Source: Chitinophagales bacterium (GTDB lineage Bacteria > Bacteroidota > Bacteroidia > Chitinophagales > UBA10324). From it: 64,000 nt of DNA. The notes beneath the pieces were generated by a model. That model ran no database searches. It saw only the letters and a program-made list of their open reading frames with translations, and was not told where the DNA came from. The stretch lies in the NCBI GenBank assembly GCA_025057275.1, contig JANWXQ010000065.1:1-64000 (forward strand), read 5' to 3'. Shown piece by piece: positions 51,830 through 61,190 of this stretch; position 1 is the first letter of the stretch; the number at the start of each line of letters is the position of its first letter. A program made the translations under genes and the position numbers.

Positions 51830-51933
51830 TGAAATCCATGCGCTCCAGGAAAAACAGCTAAATTTTGGCCGGAGAGGCCAGCAGGATGATTGTATTTCGG
51901 TCGGGTAAAAAAAAAGATCGTCTGCCTTTCCGC

Positions 51934-53160
51934 ATGCCGACGAGGTCCCGGTTTTTCGGGATTTCCTGGTCCCGATGGGTACTGATCGCAACAGGCTTTT
52001 TGGTGGCAGTGATTGTTATCAATCAGTACTTTTTCTGCCCGCAATACAACTTTACAGAGCCCCGGCCTTTTACCGGCAAACACTGGTACAATCCATATGA
52101 AGATATAGACACCCTCCGGCGGTTCAAATGCAATTTTCATGCTCACTCCAGGGCCTGGATGGGACTCACCAACGGCAACGGCAGCGAACAGGAAGTATGG
52201 GACCGTTATGCCTCCCTGAATTATGACGTCCACTGCATCTCCAACTACCATTGCATCAGCCGGTTCAACGATACGGCACAGAATTATCTTTCCGCATACG
52301 AACATGGCTATAACATTAAAAAAAATCACTATTTGTTACTCAATTACCGCCAGGTTTCTTTCAGAGACTACCCTTTGCCACAGACCGCACACAACAAGCA
52401 GCACCTTATAGCGCTGTTACAGCCAGCCCACGACGAACTGCTAGCCATCAACCATCCCTCCCTGCGACACGCCTTTTCTGAGAGGGATTTGGCCCTGCTG
52501 AGCGGTTACCAGGGGATGGAAGTTCTGCGCAGCCGTCACACCCATTCCTACCGGGAATGGGATGCTGCTCTGAGTGCCGGCAAGCCGGCGTTCCTGCTGG
52601 CCAACGATGACCTGCATGATGTGCACGATGCCGGTGACATAGGCCTGAATTGCACTTTCGTCTTTGCACCCGCCCTGACCGCTTCTGATCTTGTTCAGGC
52701 ACTGAGAACCGGGCGTAGCTACGGCTTGCGAATCGGAGGATCGGGCCAAGAAACTTTTGAAGATAAGCAACGCAAGGCACGGGCCGGACTGCCTGCTCTC
52801 AAGTCCCTGTTGCTTCGTGGCGACAGCTTGACCCTTGAGTTAAGCGAGCCGGCATCAGAAATCCGATTTATTGGCCAGGGCGGTATTCAACGGGCCAGGC
52901 ATCAGGGGGTATCAGCTACCTACGTCCTGGACACAAACGATACCTACGTACGCGCCCACATCATTTTTCCTGACAGCTCGGTGATGCTGCTTAATCCTGT
53001 TTTTCGTTACAACCAGGAGCCGCTGCTTCGTCAACTTCCCAGCATAAACCCAGGCAAGACCTGGCTGATGCGAATCTGCGGGGTGTTGCTTCTGATTATC
53101 TATCTGGCCGCAACCGTTATGCTTGCATACCGATTAAACATAAGACAAAATAAGATATAA
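51934..53160 (+). CDS. Membrane-anchored PHP-superfamily phosphoesterase-like protein
   Basis: FKCNFHAHS, AINHPSLRHAF, LLANDDLHDVHDAG; TM near both termini; start uncertain (51865, 51886 or 51934). Confidence 0.7.
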   Translation: MPTRSRFFGISWSRWVLIATGFLVAVIVINQYFFCPQYNFTEPRPFTGKHWYNPYEDIDTLRRFKCNFHAHSRAWMGLTNGNGSEQEVWDRYASLNYDVHCISNYHCISRFNDTAQNYLSAYEHGYNIKKNHYLLLNYRQVSFRDYPLPQTAHNKQHLIALLQPAHDELLAINHPSLRHAFSERDLALLSGYQGMEVLRSRHTHSYREWDAALSAGKPAFLLANDDLHDVHDAGDIGLNCTFVFAPALTASDLVQALRTGRSYGLRIGGSGQETFEDKQRKARAGLPALKSLLLRGDSLTLELSEPASEIRFIGQGGIQRARHQGVSATYVLDTNDTYVRAHIIFPDSSVMLLNPVFRYNQEPLLRQLPSINPGKTWLMRICGVLLLIIYLAATVMLAYRLNIRQNKI

Positions 53161-53175
53161 TCCGATTGATTAAGC

Positions 53176-54849
53176 ATGTTTTCTGAACAAAGATCATATC
53201 TGATTGCTCTGTGTATTTTTCTGGCAGGAGCTGCCTATTTTATACCCTTTCTTGGTGCTGCACCATTGTTCGATTGGGATGAAATCAATTTTGCCGAGTC
53301 AGCACGTGAAATGTTAGTTACCGGTGATTTCATCACCGTACAAATTGACTATCAGCCGTTTTGGGAAAAACCCCCTCTGTTCTTCTGGTTGCAGGCAGTA
53401 AGCATGACGTTGTTTGGGGTGAATGAATTCGCTGCTCGATTCCCCAACGCTGTGTTTGGCATGCTCACCCTGCTGTTGTTCTTTTTTCTTGGCAAAAAGC
53501 TGCACAACACCCGCCTGGCGGTGATCTGGGTTTTCAGCATGGCCGGATCCTTTTTGCCTGCCTTGTACTTTAAATCCGGCATCATAGATCCGGTTTTTAA
53601 TTTTTTCATCTTCTGCGGGGTGGTATGTCTGGCCGCAAGCATCCATCATGTCGGGAATCGCCTGTCGCTGCACTATGCCGTTCTAAGCGGCGTTTTTATT
53701 GGTCTTGCCACGCTCACCAAAGGTCCGGTTGCGTTGCTGGTGTTTCTGCTCACCGCTTTTGTTTATTGGTTAGCCATCCATCGCAGAAAAATTTATACAT
53801 GGCCGCATGTGTTGCGATTTGCTGTCAGTTACAGCGTTGTGGCTGGCATTTGGTTCGGGCTGGACGTATACCGAAACGGCATAGATTTCCTGTTTGAATT
53901 CATTATTTATCAATGGGATCTGCTGACCACACCCGTTGCAGGTCATAGCGGACCTTTTTACTACCACTTTGTCGTGATTTTGTTCGGTTGTTTTCCCATG
54001 TCTGTGGTTGGAATACCCCTGCTGTTTCAGCGCAGGCACATATCGGAGCCGTGGGATTTCAGCCGTTGGATGCAGATTTTATTCTGGGTGGTATTGATCT
54101 TGTTTTCCCTGGTTAAAACCAAAATTCTTCACTACTCATCGCTTGCGTATTTCCCACTCAGCTACCTTGCCGCCCGCTACATAGAACGGATGGCCGGGCC
54201 TGCCGGCATGCCTGTCTGGCAGCGAATGCTGCTTGCTGTAATCGGCATACTCATCGCCGCCATGCTGTTCGCTGCCCCTTGGCTGGCCCAACGACCGGAA
54301 CTGATCATGCCTTTTGTGAAGGATCCCTTTGCTGCCGACTGCCTGACCACCAATGTTTCATGGGATGGCTGGGAATCCTGGATCGGCATGGCCTATCTAC
54401 TATGCGTTGGATTTACTTTGTTATTTATATTAAGAAAAAATATAACTAATGGTTTGTTGTTTTTGTATGCCTCAACCGCGCTGTGTCTGTTTCTGTACCT
54501 GAAAGCCGTCATACCCCGCATTGCCGGGTATTCGCAAGGTCCTGCTATAGCTTTCTACAAGTCATTGCAGGGCGAGAAGGTTTACGTCAATCCCTACGGT
54601 TTTAAAAGCTATGCACAATACTTCTACTTCCAAAAACCTCCGGGCGATCCTGCCGAAAGCCGCGATCTCCGCTGGTTGGTATCGGGTGCTATTGACCGTC
54701 CGGCATATTTTGTAGCCAAAACCACGACTGCCGCAGAGCTGGAAGGGAAAACAGACATGCTATTGCTGGGCAAAGAGGGCGGGTATGTATTCTTCATGAG
54801 GCAACCGCCGCAGAGCAATCCCGATGCAGCAACCCCAAACATTCCGTAA
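53176..54849 (+). CDS. ArnT/PMT-like membrane glycosyltransferase
   Basis: PLFDWDEINFAESAREMLVTGDFITVQIDYQPFWEKPPLFFWLQAVSMTLFGVNEFAARFPNAVFG; many TM segments. Confidence 0.85.
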   Translation: MFSEQRSYLIALCIFLAGAAYFIPFLGAAPLFDWDEINFAESAREMLVTGDFITVQIDYQPFWEKPPLFFWLQAVSMTLFGVNEFAARFPNAVFGMLTLLLFFFLGKKLHNTRLAVIWVFSMAGSFLPALYFKSGIIDPVFNFFIFCGVVCLAASIHHVGNRLSLHYAVLSGVFIGLATLTKGPVALLVFLLTAFVYWLAIHRRKIYTWPHVLRFAVSYSVVAGIWFGLDVYRNGIDFLFEFIIYQWDLLTTPVAGHSGPFYYHFVVILFGCFPMSVVGIPLLFQRRHISEPWDFSRWMQILFWVVLILFSLVKTKILHYSSLAYFPLSYLAARYIERMAGPAGMPVWQRMLLAVIGILIAAMLFAAPWLAQRPELIMPFVKDPFAADCLTTNVSWDGWESWIGMAYLLCVGFTLLFILRKNITNGLLFLYASTALCLFLYLKAVIPRIAGYSQGPAIAFYKSLQGEKVYVNPYGFKSYAQYFYFQKPPGDPAESRDLRWLVSGAIDRPAYFVAKTTTAAELEGKTDMLLLGKEGGYVFFMRQPPQSNPDAATPNIP

Positions 54850-54866
54850 AAGCCTTTTTTACGGAA
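54842..54866 (+). terminator. 10-bp perfect hairpin overlapping the glycosyltransferase stop codon
   Basis: TTCCGTAAAA-gcctt-TTTTACGGAA. Confidence 0.45.
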
Positions 54867-54918
54867 CAGACATGAGGATCTGACTGGTGGCCTGTCCGAA
54901 AGAAGATCGACCCCGACC

Positions 54919-54926
54919 TATTTTTG
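54919..54926 (+). promoter_or_regulatory. Putative -7 box (TATTTTTG) for glmM
   Basis: Exact TAnnTTTG match ending 10 nt before the ATG. Confidence 0.45.
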
Positions 54927-54936
54927 CCCGCTTGAT

Positions 54937-56322
54937 ATGACCTTGATTACATCGGTTTCGGGAATCCGGGGCACGTTGGGCGGAGCGCCCGGCCAAAATC
55001 TTACCGCCGAAGACGCGGTTCGCTTTACGGCAGCCTTTGCCTGGTGGCTGCAACAGCAACAACAACCCAAAAAAGTGGTCATGGGCCGCGACGCCCGGCC
55101 TTCCGGCATATGGTTAACCCAGGTGGTAGCCGCTACGTTGCAAAGCATGGGAATGGAGGTCATCGACCTGGGACTTTCCACCACCCCGACGGTTCAGATC
55201 ATGACCGCCGAGCTACAAGCCGGCGGAGGCATCATCATTACGGCCAGCCACAATCCGGCTCAGTGGAATGCCCTGAAATTGCTCAATCACCACGGAGAGT
55301 TGCTCACCGAAAGGCAAGGACGTGAAGTGCTGGCTTACGTAGCGAGCGATCAGGTGCAGTATGCTGCTGCAGAACAGCAGGGCATCGCTTACAGGGAAGA
55401 AGCAGGATTTGAAAAACACATTGATAAAATTTTATCGTTACCTCTGGTGCAGCGGGCAGCCATTAAAAAGAAACGGTACCGAATCGTGGTGGATGCGGTA
55501 AACAGCTCCGGCGGCATCGTCGTGCCCGCATTGCTCCGGGCGCTGGGTGTGGAGCAGGTTATTGAGTTGAACTGCGAACCCACTGGCCGTTTTGCCCATG
55601 CCCCTGAACCGTTGGAGGAAAACCTGACTGCTTTGGCTCAGGAAGTCAAGCTGCATAAGGCAGATCTGGGCCTGGCCGTTGACCCCGATGTGGACCGCCT
55701 GGCCTTGGTAAACGAAGACGGCAGCATGTTTGGGGAGGAATACACTTTGGTGGCCGTAGCCGATTACGTGCTGAAGCATCAACCGGGCCCGGCCGTTTCC
55801 AACCTGTCGTCCACACAGGCTTTGCGCGACATTGCCCGCAAACACGATTGCATCCACTACTACGCACCGGTCGGGGAAGCGCATGTAGTGGCTCGCATGA
55901 AAGAAGTGGGTGCCGTCATCGGTGGGGAAGGCAATGGCGGAATCATTTATCCGGCCCTCCATTACGGCCGTGATGCCCTGGTGGGTATTGCCCTGTTTCT
56001 TTCGCATCTGGCAACGAGCGGCAAAACCCCATCGGTGTTGCGGTCGGCTTTTCCTAACTACGTCATCTCCAAAAACAAGGTGCATCTGACGCCGGAGACA
56101 GATCTGGACCGTCTGTTGCAGGGCATTCGCCACAAATACCGTAACCAACCCATAAACACTGACGACGGGCTACGCATTGAATTTGATGGCGATTGGGTGC
56201 ATTTGCGGCGTTCCAACACCGAACCCATCATCCGCATTTATGCCGAAAGCCGCAGCGCTACAACCGCCGGCAACCTGGCTGCTAAAATGCTGGAAGATTT
56301 ACGCAGCCTGATGAAACAGTGA
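54937..56322 (+). CDS. glmM: Phosphoglucosamine mutase / phosphohexomutase
   Basis: TSVSGIRGTLGG, GRDARPSG, GIIITASHNPAQWNALKLL, DPDVDRLALV, RRSNTEPIIRIYAES. Confidence 0.9.
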   Translation: MTLITSVSGIRGTLGGAPGQNLTAEDAVRFTAAFAWWLQQQQQPKKVVMGRDARPSGIWLTQVVAATLQSMGMEVIDLGLSTTPTVQIMTAELQAGGGIIITASHNPAQWNALKLLNHHGELLTERQGREVLAYVASDQVQYAAAEQQGIAYREEAGFEKHIDKILSLPLVQRAAIKKKRYRIVVDAVNSSGGIVVPALLRALGVEQVIELNCEPTGRFAHAPEPLEENLTALAQEVKLHKADLGLAVDPDVDRLALVNEDGSMFGEEYTLVAVADYVLKHQPGPAVSNLSSTQALRDIARKHDCIHYYAPVGEAHVVARMKEVGAVIGGEGNGGIIYPALHYGRDALVGIALFLSHLATSGKTPSVLRSAFPNYVISKNKVHLTPETDLDRLLQGIRHKYRNQPINTDDGLRIEFDGDWVHLRRSNTEPIIRIYAESRSATTAGNLAAKMLEDLRSLMKQ

Positions 56323-56336
56323 AGCCGAGGCGGCTT
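56322..56336 (+). terminator. Short terminator-like hairpin after glmM
   Basis: AAGCCG-agg-CGGCTT followed by TAAG; weak T-tract. Confidence 0.3.
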
Positions 56337-56387
56337 TAAGTGCAGTTTCATCAGGATTTTTTCTCCTGCCTGCATCGGGCAATTCCA

Positions 56388-56395
56388 TAGTTTTG
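56388..56395 (+). promoter_or_regulatory. Putative -7 box (TAGTTTTG) for citrate synthase
   Basis: Exact TAnnTTTG match 19 nt before the ATG. Confidence 0.45.
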
Positions 56396-56414
56396 CCGCG
56401 ATAAATTTTTTCCG

Positions 56415-57749
56415 ATGGGTTACGTCAAAGAACGTTTTGCCGCCAAAGCTTTACCCCTGGCTGCCGAAATCAAGGATTTTGTCAGAAAAAACGAAAACGT
56501 TTCGCTGGGCACCTACACCATCGGTCAGATTTATGCCGGCATGAAAGGCATTAAAGCCCTGGTTACGGAAACCTCGCTGCTGGACCCGGAAGAAGGCATT
56601 CGTTTTCGCGGCTACACCATACCCGAACTGCGCGAAAAACTACCACATCTGGACAGTTGCTCCGAGCCGCTTCCCGAAGGCCTCTTCTACTTGATGCTGT
56701 TGGACGAACTGCCCACGTTTAAAGATGTCCAGCATATTGCCAACGTTTGGGCACGGCGCGCTATTGTTCCGCTGCATGTTTTTAAGGCCATTGACCGCCT
56801 GCCGCGCGACACCCATCCGATGACGCAGTTCAGCATTGGCATCATGGCCCTGCAAACCGAATCCCATTTTGCAAAAGCCTACCGGGCCGGCATCAATAAA
56901 AAAGACTATTGGGATCCGATGTATGAAGATGCCATGACGCTGATTGCCCGCCTGCCGCGTATTGCCGCCTACATTTACCGCCGTTCCTATAAAAAAGGCA
57001 AACACATTGAGCCCAATCCTGATCTGGACTGGGCTGCCAACTTTGCCCACATGTTGGGCTACGACCAGCCCGATTTTTACAGCTACATGCGTTTGTTCCT
57101 GACCATTCATGCCGACCATGAAGGCGGCAACGTTTCCGCACATACGACCCATCTGGTGGGTTCAGCGCTAAGCGATGCCTATCTGAGTTTTGCTTCCGGT
57201 ATGAATGGGCTGGCAGGTCCGCTGCATGGGCTGGCCAATCAGGAAGTCGTGCGTTGGCTGCTGGAACTCAAGAAAACGCTGGGCAAAAACATTACCACGG
57301 AAGGCATCGAGCACTACATACGCAAAACGCTGGCCGAAGGAAAGGTGATCCCCGGCTATGGTCATGCCGTACTGCGACGCACCGATCCCCGTTTCCTGGC
57401 TCAGATGGAATTTGCCAAAAAACACTGCCCTGATGATGAACTGGTGAACATCGTCTGGAAGGTGTTTGAGGTGGCTCCCCAGATCCTGATGGAAACCGGT
57501 AAGGTAAAAAACCCGTGGCCTAACGTCGATGCGCATTCCGGCGCCCTGCTGGTGCATTACGGCCTGGTGGAATATGATTTTTATACCGTTTTGTTTGGTG
57601 TGTCGCGCGCTTTGGGGGTATTGGCTTCATTGGTTTGGGACCGGGCCCTGGGTCACGGTATTGAGCGGCCCAAATCGGTAACCACCAAGTGGTTGCAGGA
57701 ATACGTGGCTTCGCTGCAAAGCAAGAAGGAAGAGCCTGTTGCAGGGTAA
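56415..57749 (+). CDS. gltA: Citrate synthase, eukaryotic-like type
   Basis: GPLHGLANQEVVRWLLEL, VIPGYGHAVLRRTDPRF, NPWPNVDAHSGALLVHYGL. Confidence 0.94.
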   Translation: MGYVKERFAAKALPLAAEIKDFVRKNENVSLGTYTIGQIYAGMKGIKALVTETSLLDPEEGIRFRGYTIPELREKLPHLDSCSEPLPEGLFYLMLLDELPTFKDVQHIANVWARRAIVPLHVFKAIDRLPRDTHPMTQFSIGIMALQTESHFAKAYRAGINKKDYWDPMYEDAMTLIARLPRIAAYIYRRSYKKGKHIEPNPDLDWAANFAHMLGYDQPDFYSYMRLFLTIHADHEGGNVSAHTTHLVGSALSDAYLSFASGMNGLAGPLHGLANQEVVRWLLELKKTLGKNITTEGIEHYIRKTLAEGKVIPGYGHAVLRRTDPRFLAQMEFAKKHCPDDELVNIVWKVFEVAPQILMETGKVKNPWPNVDAHSGALLVHYGLVEYDFYTVLFGVSRALGVLASLVWDRALGHGIERPKSVTTKWLQEYVASLQSKKEEPVAG

Positions 57750-57815
57750 CCACAGCCGCAAAAGCTACGCTCCGCGCTTGGCCGTTGCAGGCTTGAACCT
57801 CTTTTTTTTCACCGA

Positions 57816-59183
57816 ATGAATTACGACGATACTGTGGCAGCCCTGGCCACGCCGGAGGGCGTAGGAGCGCTGGCCATCGTACGGCTTAGCGGCAACAACG
57901 CGCTGGCTATTGCCGACCAGGTATTCCGTCCCAAAAAACTCAGCCGCCAGCCCTCCCATACTGCCCACGTGGGTTGGCTGGAACAAAACGGACAAATGGT
58001 GGATGAAGCCGTAGCGGTGGTGTTCCGTGCGCCCCGATCCTATACGCGGGAAGATATGGTAGAATTTACCATACATGGATCGCCCTATCTGGCTCGCAGG
58101 GTCTTGGATCTGCTGTTGGAGCAAGGGGCGCGCCTGGCACGGCCGGGCGAGTTTACTCTGCGGGCTTTTCTGAACGGTCGCCTGGATCTGGCCCAGGCCG
58201 AAGCGGTAGCCGATCTGATTGCTGCCCAGACCGATTCCGCACACCGTTATGCGTTGCAACACCTACGGGGCGGCTACTCGGCCCAGCTGGCGCGCTTGCG
58301 TGAGCGGCTGCTGCAACTGGCTGCCTTGCTGGAACTGGAGCTGGATTTCAGTGAGGAAAATGTGGAATTTGCTTCCCGCAGCGAATTACTTCAATTGGCC
58401 GATGAAGGCCGGCGCCAGATCGCTGAACTGCTGGGTTCGTTCCGCTGGGGTAATGCCGTCCGCGAGGGCGTTACCACCACCATTGCCGGACGTCCCAATG
58501 CCGGCAAGTCCACCCTGCTCAACGCATTGCTGCAGGAAGATCGCGCCATCGTTTCTGAACTGCCCGGCACCACCCGCGATACGCTGGAAGAAGTGCTGGT
58601 GCTGGAAGGCATACGCTTCCGCCTGATTGATACTGCCGGCCTTCGGGAAGCCTCCGATCAAATCGAACAAAGCGGCATTCAACGCGCGTTAAACAAGATT
58701 CAGCGTTCGTCTGTGGTGCTTTATGTGTTTGATGTGACGGCGGTTACCGATCGGGAAGTGCAGGAAGACATCAGCCGGCTGCCTCTGCAGGGAGCCCATC
58801 TGATTGCTGTAGGCAACAAAATCGACCGGGCAGAGGCTAAGGCCTTAAGCAATTTCACTTTGAAAAGTGTTCCGCTGGTTTGGATTTCAGCTCAGCAGGG
58901 CACGGGACTGAACGAACTCAGGGCTGCTCTGGTAAATGCGGTAAGCAGCGGAAGCGCTCCCGCCGAGCAGGTGGTGGTTACCAATGTGCGGCATGCCGAA
59001 GCGCTGCAGCGGGCGGGACAGGCGCTGGAAGAAGCGCAAAAGGGCTTGAGGGAAAACCGATCCAAGGAACTGATTGCTTCCGATCTGCGTCAGGCTTTGG
59101 ATGCCCTTGGGGAAATTCTCGGCACAGTTACCTCAGAACAGCTGCTGGATTTTATATTCAGTAATTTCTGTATAGGAAAATAA
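57816..59183 (+). CDS. mnmE: tRNA uridine-5-carboxymethylaminomethyl synthesis GTPase MnmE
   Basis: DDTVAALATPEGVGALAIVRLSG, GRPNAGKSTLLNALLQEDRAIVSELPGTTRDTLEE, C-terminal FCIGK. Confidence 0.97.
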   Translation: MNYDDTVAALATPEGVGALAIVRLSGNNALAIADQVFRPKKLSRQPSHTAHVGWLEQNGQMVDEAVAVVFRAPRSYTREDMVEFTIHGSPYLARRVLDLLLEQGARLARPGEFTLRAFLNGRLDLAQAEAVADLIAAQTDSAHRYALQHLRGGYSAQLARLRERLLQLAALLELELDFSEENVEFASRSELLQLADEGRRQIAELLGSFRWGNAVREGVTTTIAGRPNAGKSTLLNALLQEDRAIVSELPGTTRDTLEEVLVLEGIRFRLIDTAGLREASDQIEQSGIQRALNKIQRSSVVLYVFDVTAVTDREVQEDISRLPLQGAHLIAVGNKIDRAEAKALSNFTLKSVPLVWISAQQGTGLNELRAALVNAVSSGSAPAEQVVVTNVRHAEALQRAGQALEEAQKGLRENRSKELIASDLRQALDALGEILGTVTSEQLLDFIFSNFCIGK

Positions 59184-59190
59184 TATCTTT

Positions 59191-60453
59191 TTAACGCGAC
59201 AGCCATTGTTCGGGATTCAGCATGGCGGCCCCTTTCCAGATTTCCAGATGCACCGTGGTCAGGCCTGTGGCCGGGTCGGTGTAGGCCTGACCAATTTTTT
59301 GCTTGGTGCTTACTTCTTCATTCGCCGACACGCTCACGGAAGCCAGGTTACTGTACACGGTAAAGTATTCGCCGTGCCGGATAAGCACAGCTTTCTGATA
59401 TGCCGGGTTGGACAAAATGGCTATTACCGTTCCCTTGAAGATGGCGCGCACGGCCGCACCTTTGGTGGTTTGGATATCAATGCCGTTGTTTTTGATCTTC
59501 AGATTGCCAAACACTTCGTGTGCATGCGTGCCGAAGCGTTCGGTTATGGTGCCGCGCTCTACCGGCCAGGGAAGTTTTCCCTGATTGGCGGCAAAACTTT
59601 TGGACAGCGCTGCCGCTTCCGGAGTTAACGGGGCTGCACGTTCTCCCTTTCCTGCTGAAGAACGATCTGCTGCTTTATCTGAGCTTAACTCTTTCCGGAT
59701 CCGTTCTGCAATCTGCTTTTTGAGCTTTTCCTGCTCTTTCTGTTTTTGATCCAGCCGTTTTTTCAGTTCTTTTTCTTGCCGGCTAAGCGATTGGAGCAGT
59801 TTGTCTTTTTCCTGCTTTTCCCTAAGCAACAGACGACGCTGTTCTGCTTCCTGATCCAGCAGTCGCTGCTGCTCCTGCATCCGGATGTTAAGCTGATCGA
59901 TCTGACGTTGCAGATCGGCCTGAGCCGTAGCAATCAGGGCTGCCTGTTGGCGACGGTAGTCGTTGTAGCGACGCACATAACGCAGCCGGCGCAAGGCATC
60001 GTTAAAATCATCGGAAGCCATCAAAAAGGTAATCCAGCTTTTGGAGCTTCGGTTTTTGTATGCATACACCACCATTCGGGCGTAGCTGCGTTTGAGATCT
60101 TCCAGTTCCTGCTGCAGCGCGTTGATCGATGTTTGCTTCTGGGCAATCAATCCGTTAATACGCTGAAGGTCCGCATGCAGATTTTGCATCAGTCGTTCAC
60201 GGGCCTGAATGCTTTGCTGCAAGGTGCGCACCTGCTCGGCTCCGGCTTTGCGGGAACGGCGTGTCTGCTCCAGTTCTTTTTGAATGCCGGCAATTTCCTG
60301 AAGGAGGCGTTCGCGTTTGGCCTGCAATTCACTGGAGCTGTATTGGGCATTCAGGGGCAGGGCTGCCAGCACAAACAGCCAGAACATGCAGGCGCATCGG
60401 GCAGCCGCCGCAGGTGAAGCAGGCAATAACGACATCAGCCGGAATGGAATCAA
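59191..60453 (-). CDS. EnvC-like murein hydrolase activator (coiled coil + M23/LytM-like domain)
   Basis: Long N-terminal coiled coil; LPWPVERGTITERFGTHAHEVFGNLKIKNNGIDIQTTKGAAVRAIFKGTVIAI. Confidence 0.88.
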   Translation of the reverse strand: MIPFRLMSLLPASPAAAARCACMFWLFVLAALPLNAQYSSSELQAKRERLLQEIAGIQKELEQTRRSRKAGAEQVRTLQQSIQARERLMQNLHADLQRINGLIAQKQTSINALQQELEDLKRSYARMVVYAYKNRSSKSWITFLMASDDFNDALRRLRYVRRYNDYRRQQAALIATAQADLQRQIDQLNIRMQEQQRLLDQEAEQRRLLLREKQEKDKLLQSLSRQEKELKKRLDQKQKEQEKLKKQIAERIRKELSSDKAADRSSAGKGERAAPLTPEAAALSKSFAANQGKLPWPVERGTITERFGTHAHEVFGNLKIKNNGIDIQTTKGAAVRAIFKGTVIAILSNPAYQKAVLIRHGEYFTVYSNLASVSVSANEEVSTKQKIGQAYTDPATGLTTVHLEIWKGAAMLNPEQWLSR

Positions 60454-60458
60454 CGCAC

Positions 60459-61190
60459 TTATTCTTCGGCGCGGAACGGAAACCTCAGCGGTTCGTTCAG
60501 CCTGATTCGGGTAAAAGTAACCTCAGCCTCCAGCGAATCGCCGTTGGTTAGCGTCCACTTTCTCCACAACGCAAAAGGCTGGTTGTATTGTATTTCGTAC
60601 TGTTGATTTTCAATAAAAAGCCTGCCGTTGCGCTGATCAGTGATGGTCTGGTAGCGCAACAGACGGGAAGGCGAAAAAACAAGAGAGTCACTGCCGGTAT
60701 GCCCGCCGCGGGCAATCCACAGGCTGTCGCGTTGCATCAATTGATAGGTGCTGTAAACCAGGATGGGATTACCGGCAATAAGATTTTCCAGCTGACGAAA
60801 GGTCAGCGGCACGGACGTCAGTTCCTGCAACTCGGCAAATGCGGCCAGCTTCTGTTTTTTATCCAGGCGATCCAACAGGCGCAGGGAGTCCGGGGTCAGC
60901 ATCAGGCGCGCTGCTTCCAGCCCGGCCAGAGCGGAAAGCGATATCCAGATGACGCTGTCATGGCGAACCCTAATGTGAGCGGTAAATTCATTTTTTCGGC
61001 CATTGATAAAGGCCGTAACCTTTGCCCGAGCCTGTAGCCATTCATACCTAAAACCTGGGGAAGCCAATGAATCGGCCGAAACCCAAACGGCTGATGAAGC
61101 CGGAGTGCTGCGCGCAGGCGTTGACACCGGCACAGAGGTAGTGCGGCAGGCTGCCAGCAGGAGCATCAGCATGGCAGCGCATTTATTCAT
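60459..61190 (-). CDS. DUF4292-type lipoprotein
   Basis: LLLAAC lipobox; FTAHIRVRHDSVIWISLSALAGLEAARLMLTPDSLRLLDR; position next to the EnvC-like gene. Confidence 0.75.
   Translation of the reverse strand: MNKCAAMLMLLLAACRTTSVPVSTPARSTPASSAVWVSADSLASPGFRYEWLQARAKVTAFINGRKNEFTAHIRVRHDSVIWISLSALAGLEAARLMLTPDSLRLLDRLDKKQKLAAFAELQELTSVPLTFRQLENLIAGNPILVYSTYQLMQRDSLWIARGGHTGSDSLVFSPSRLLRYQTITDQRNGRLFIENQQYEIQYNQPFALWRKWTLTNGDSLEAEVTFTRIRLNEPLRFPFRAEE

Noticed and set aside
55438-56148. 236-aa minus-strand ORF
   Set aside because: Antisense to glmM.
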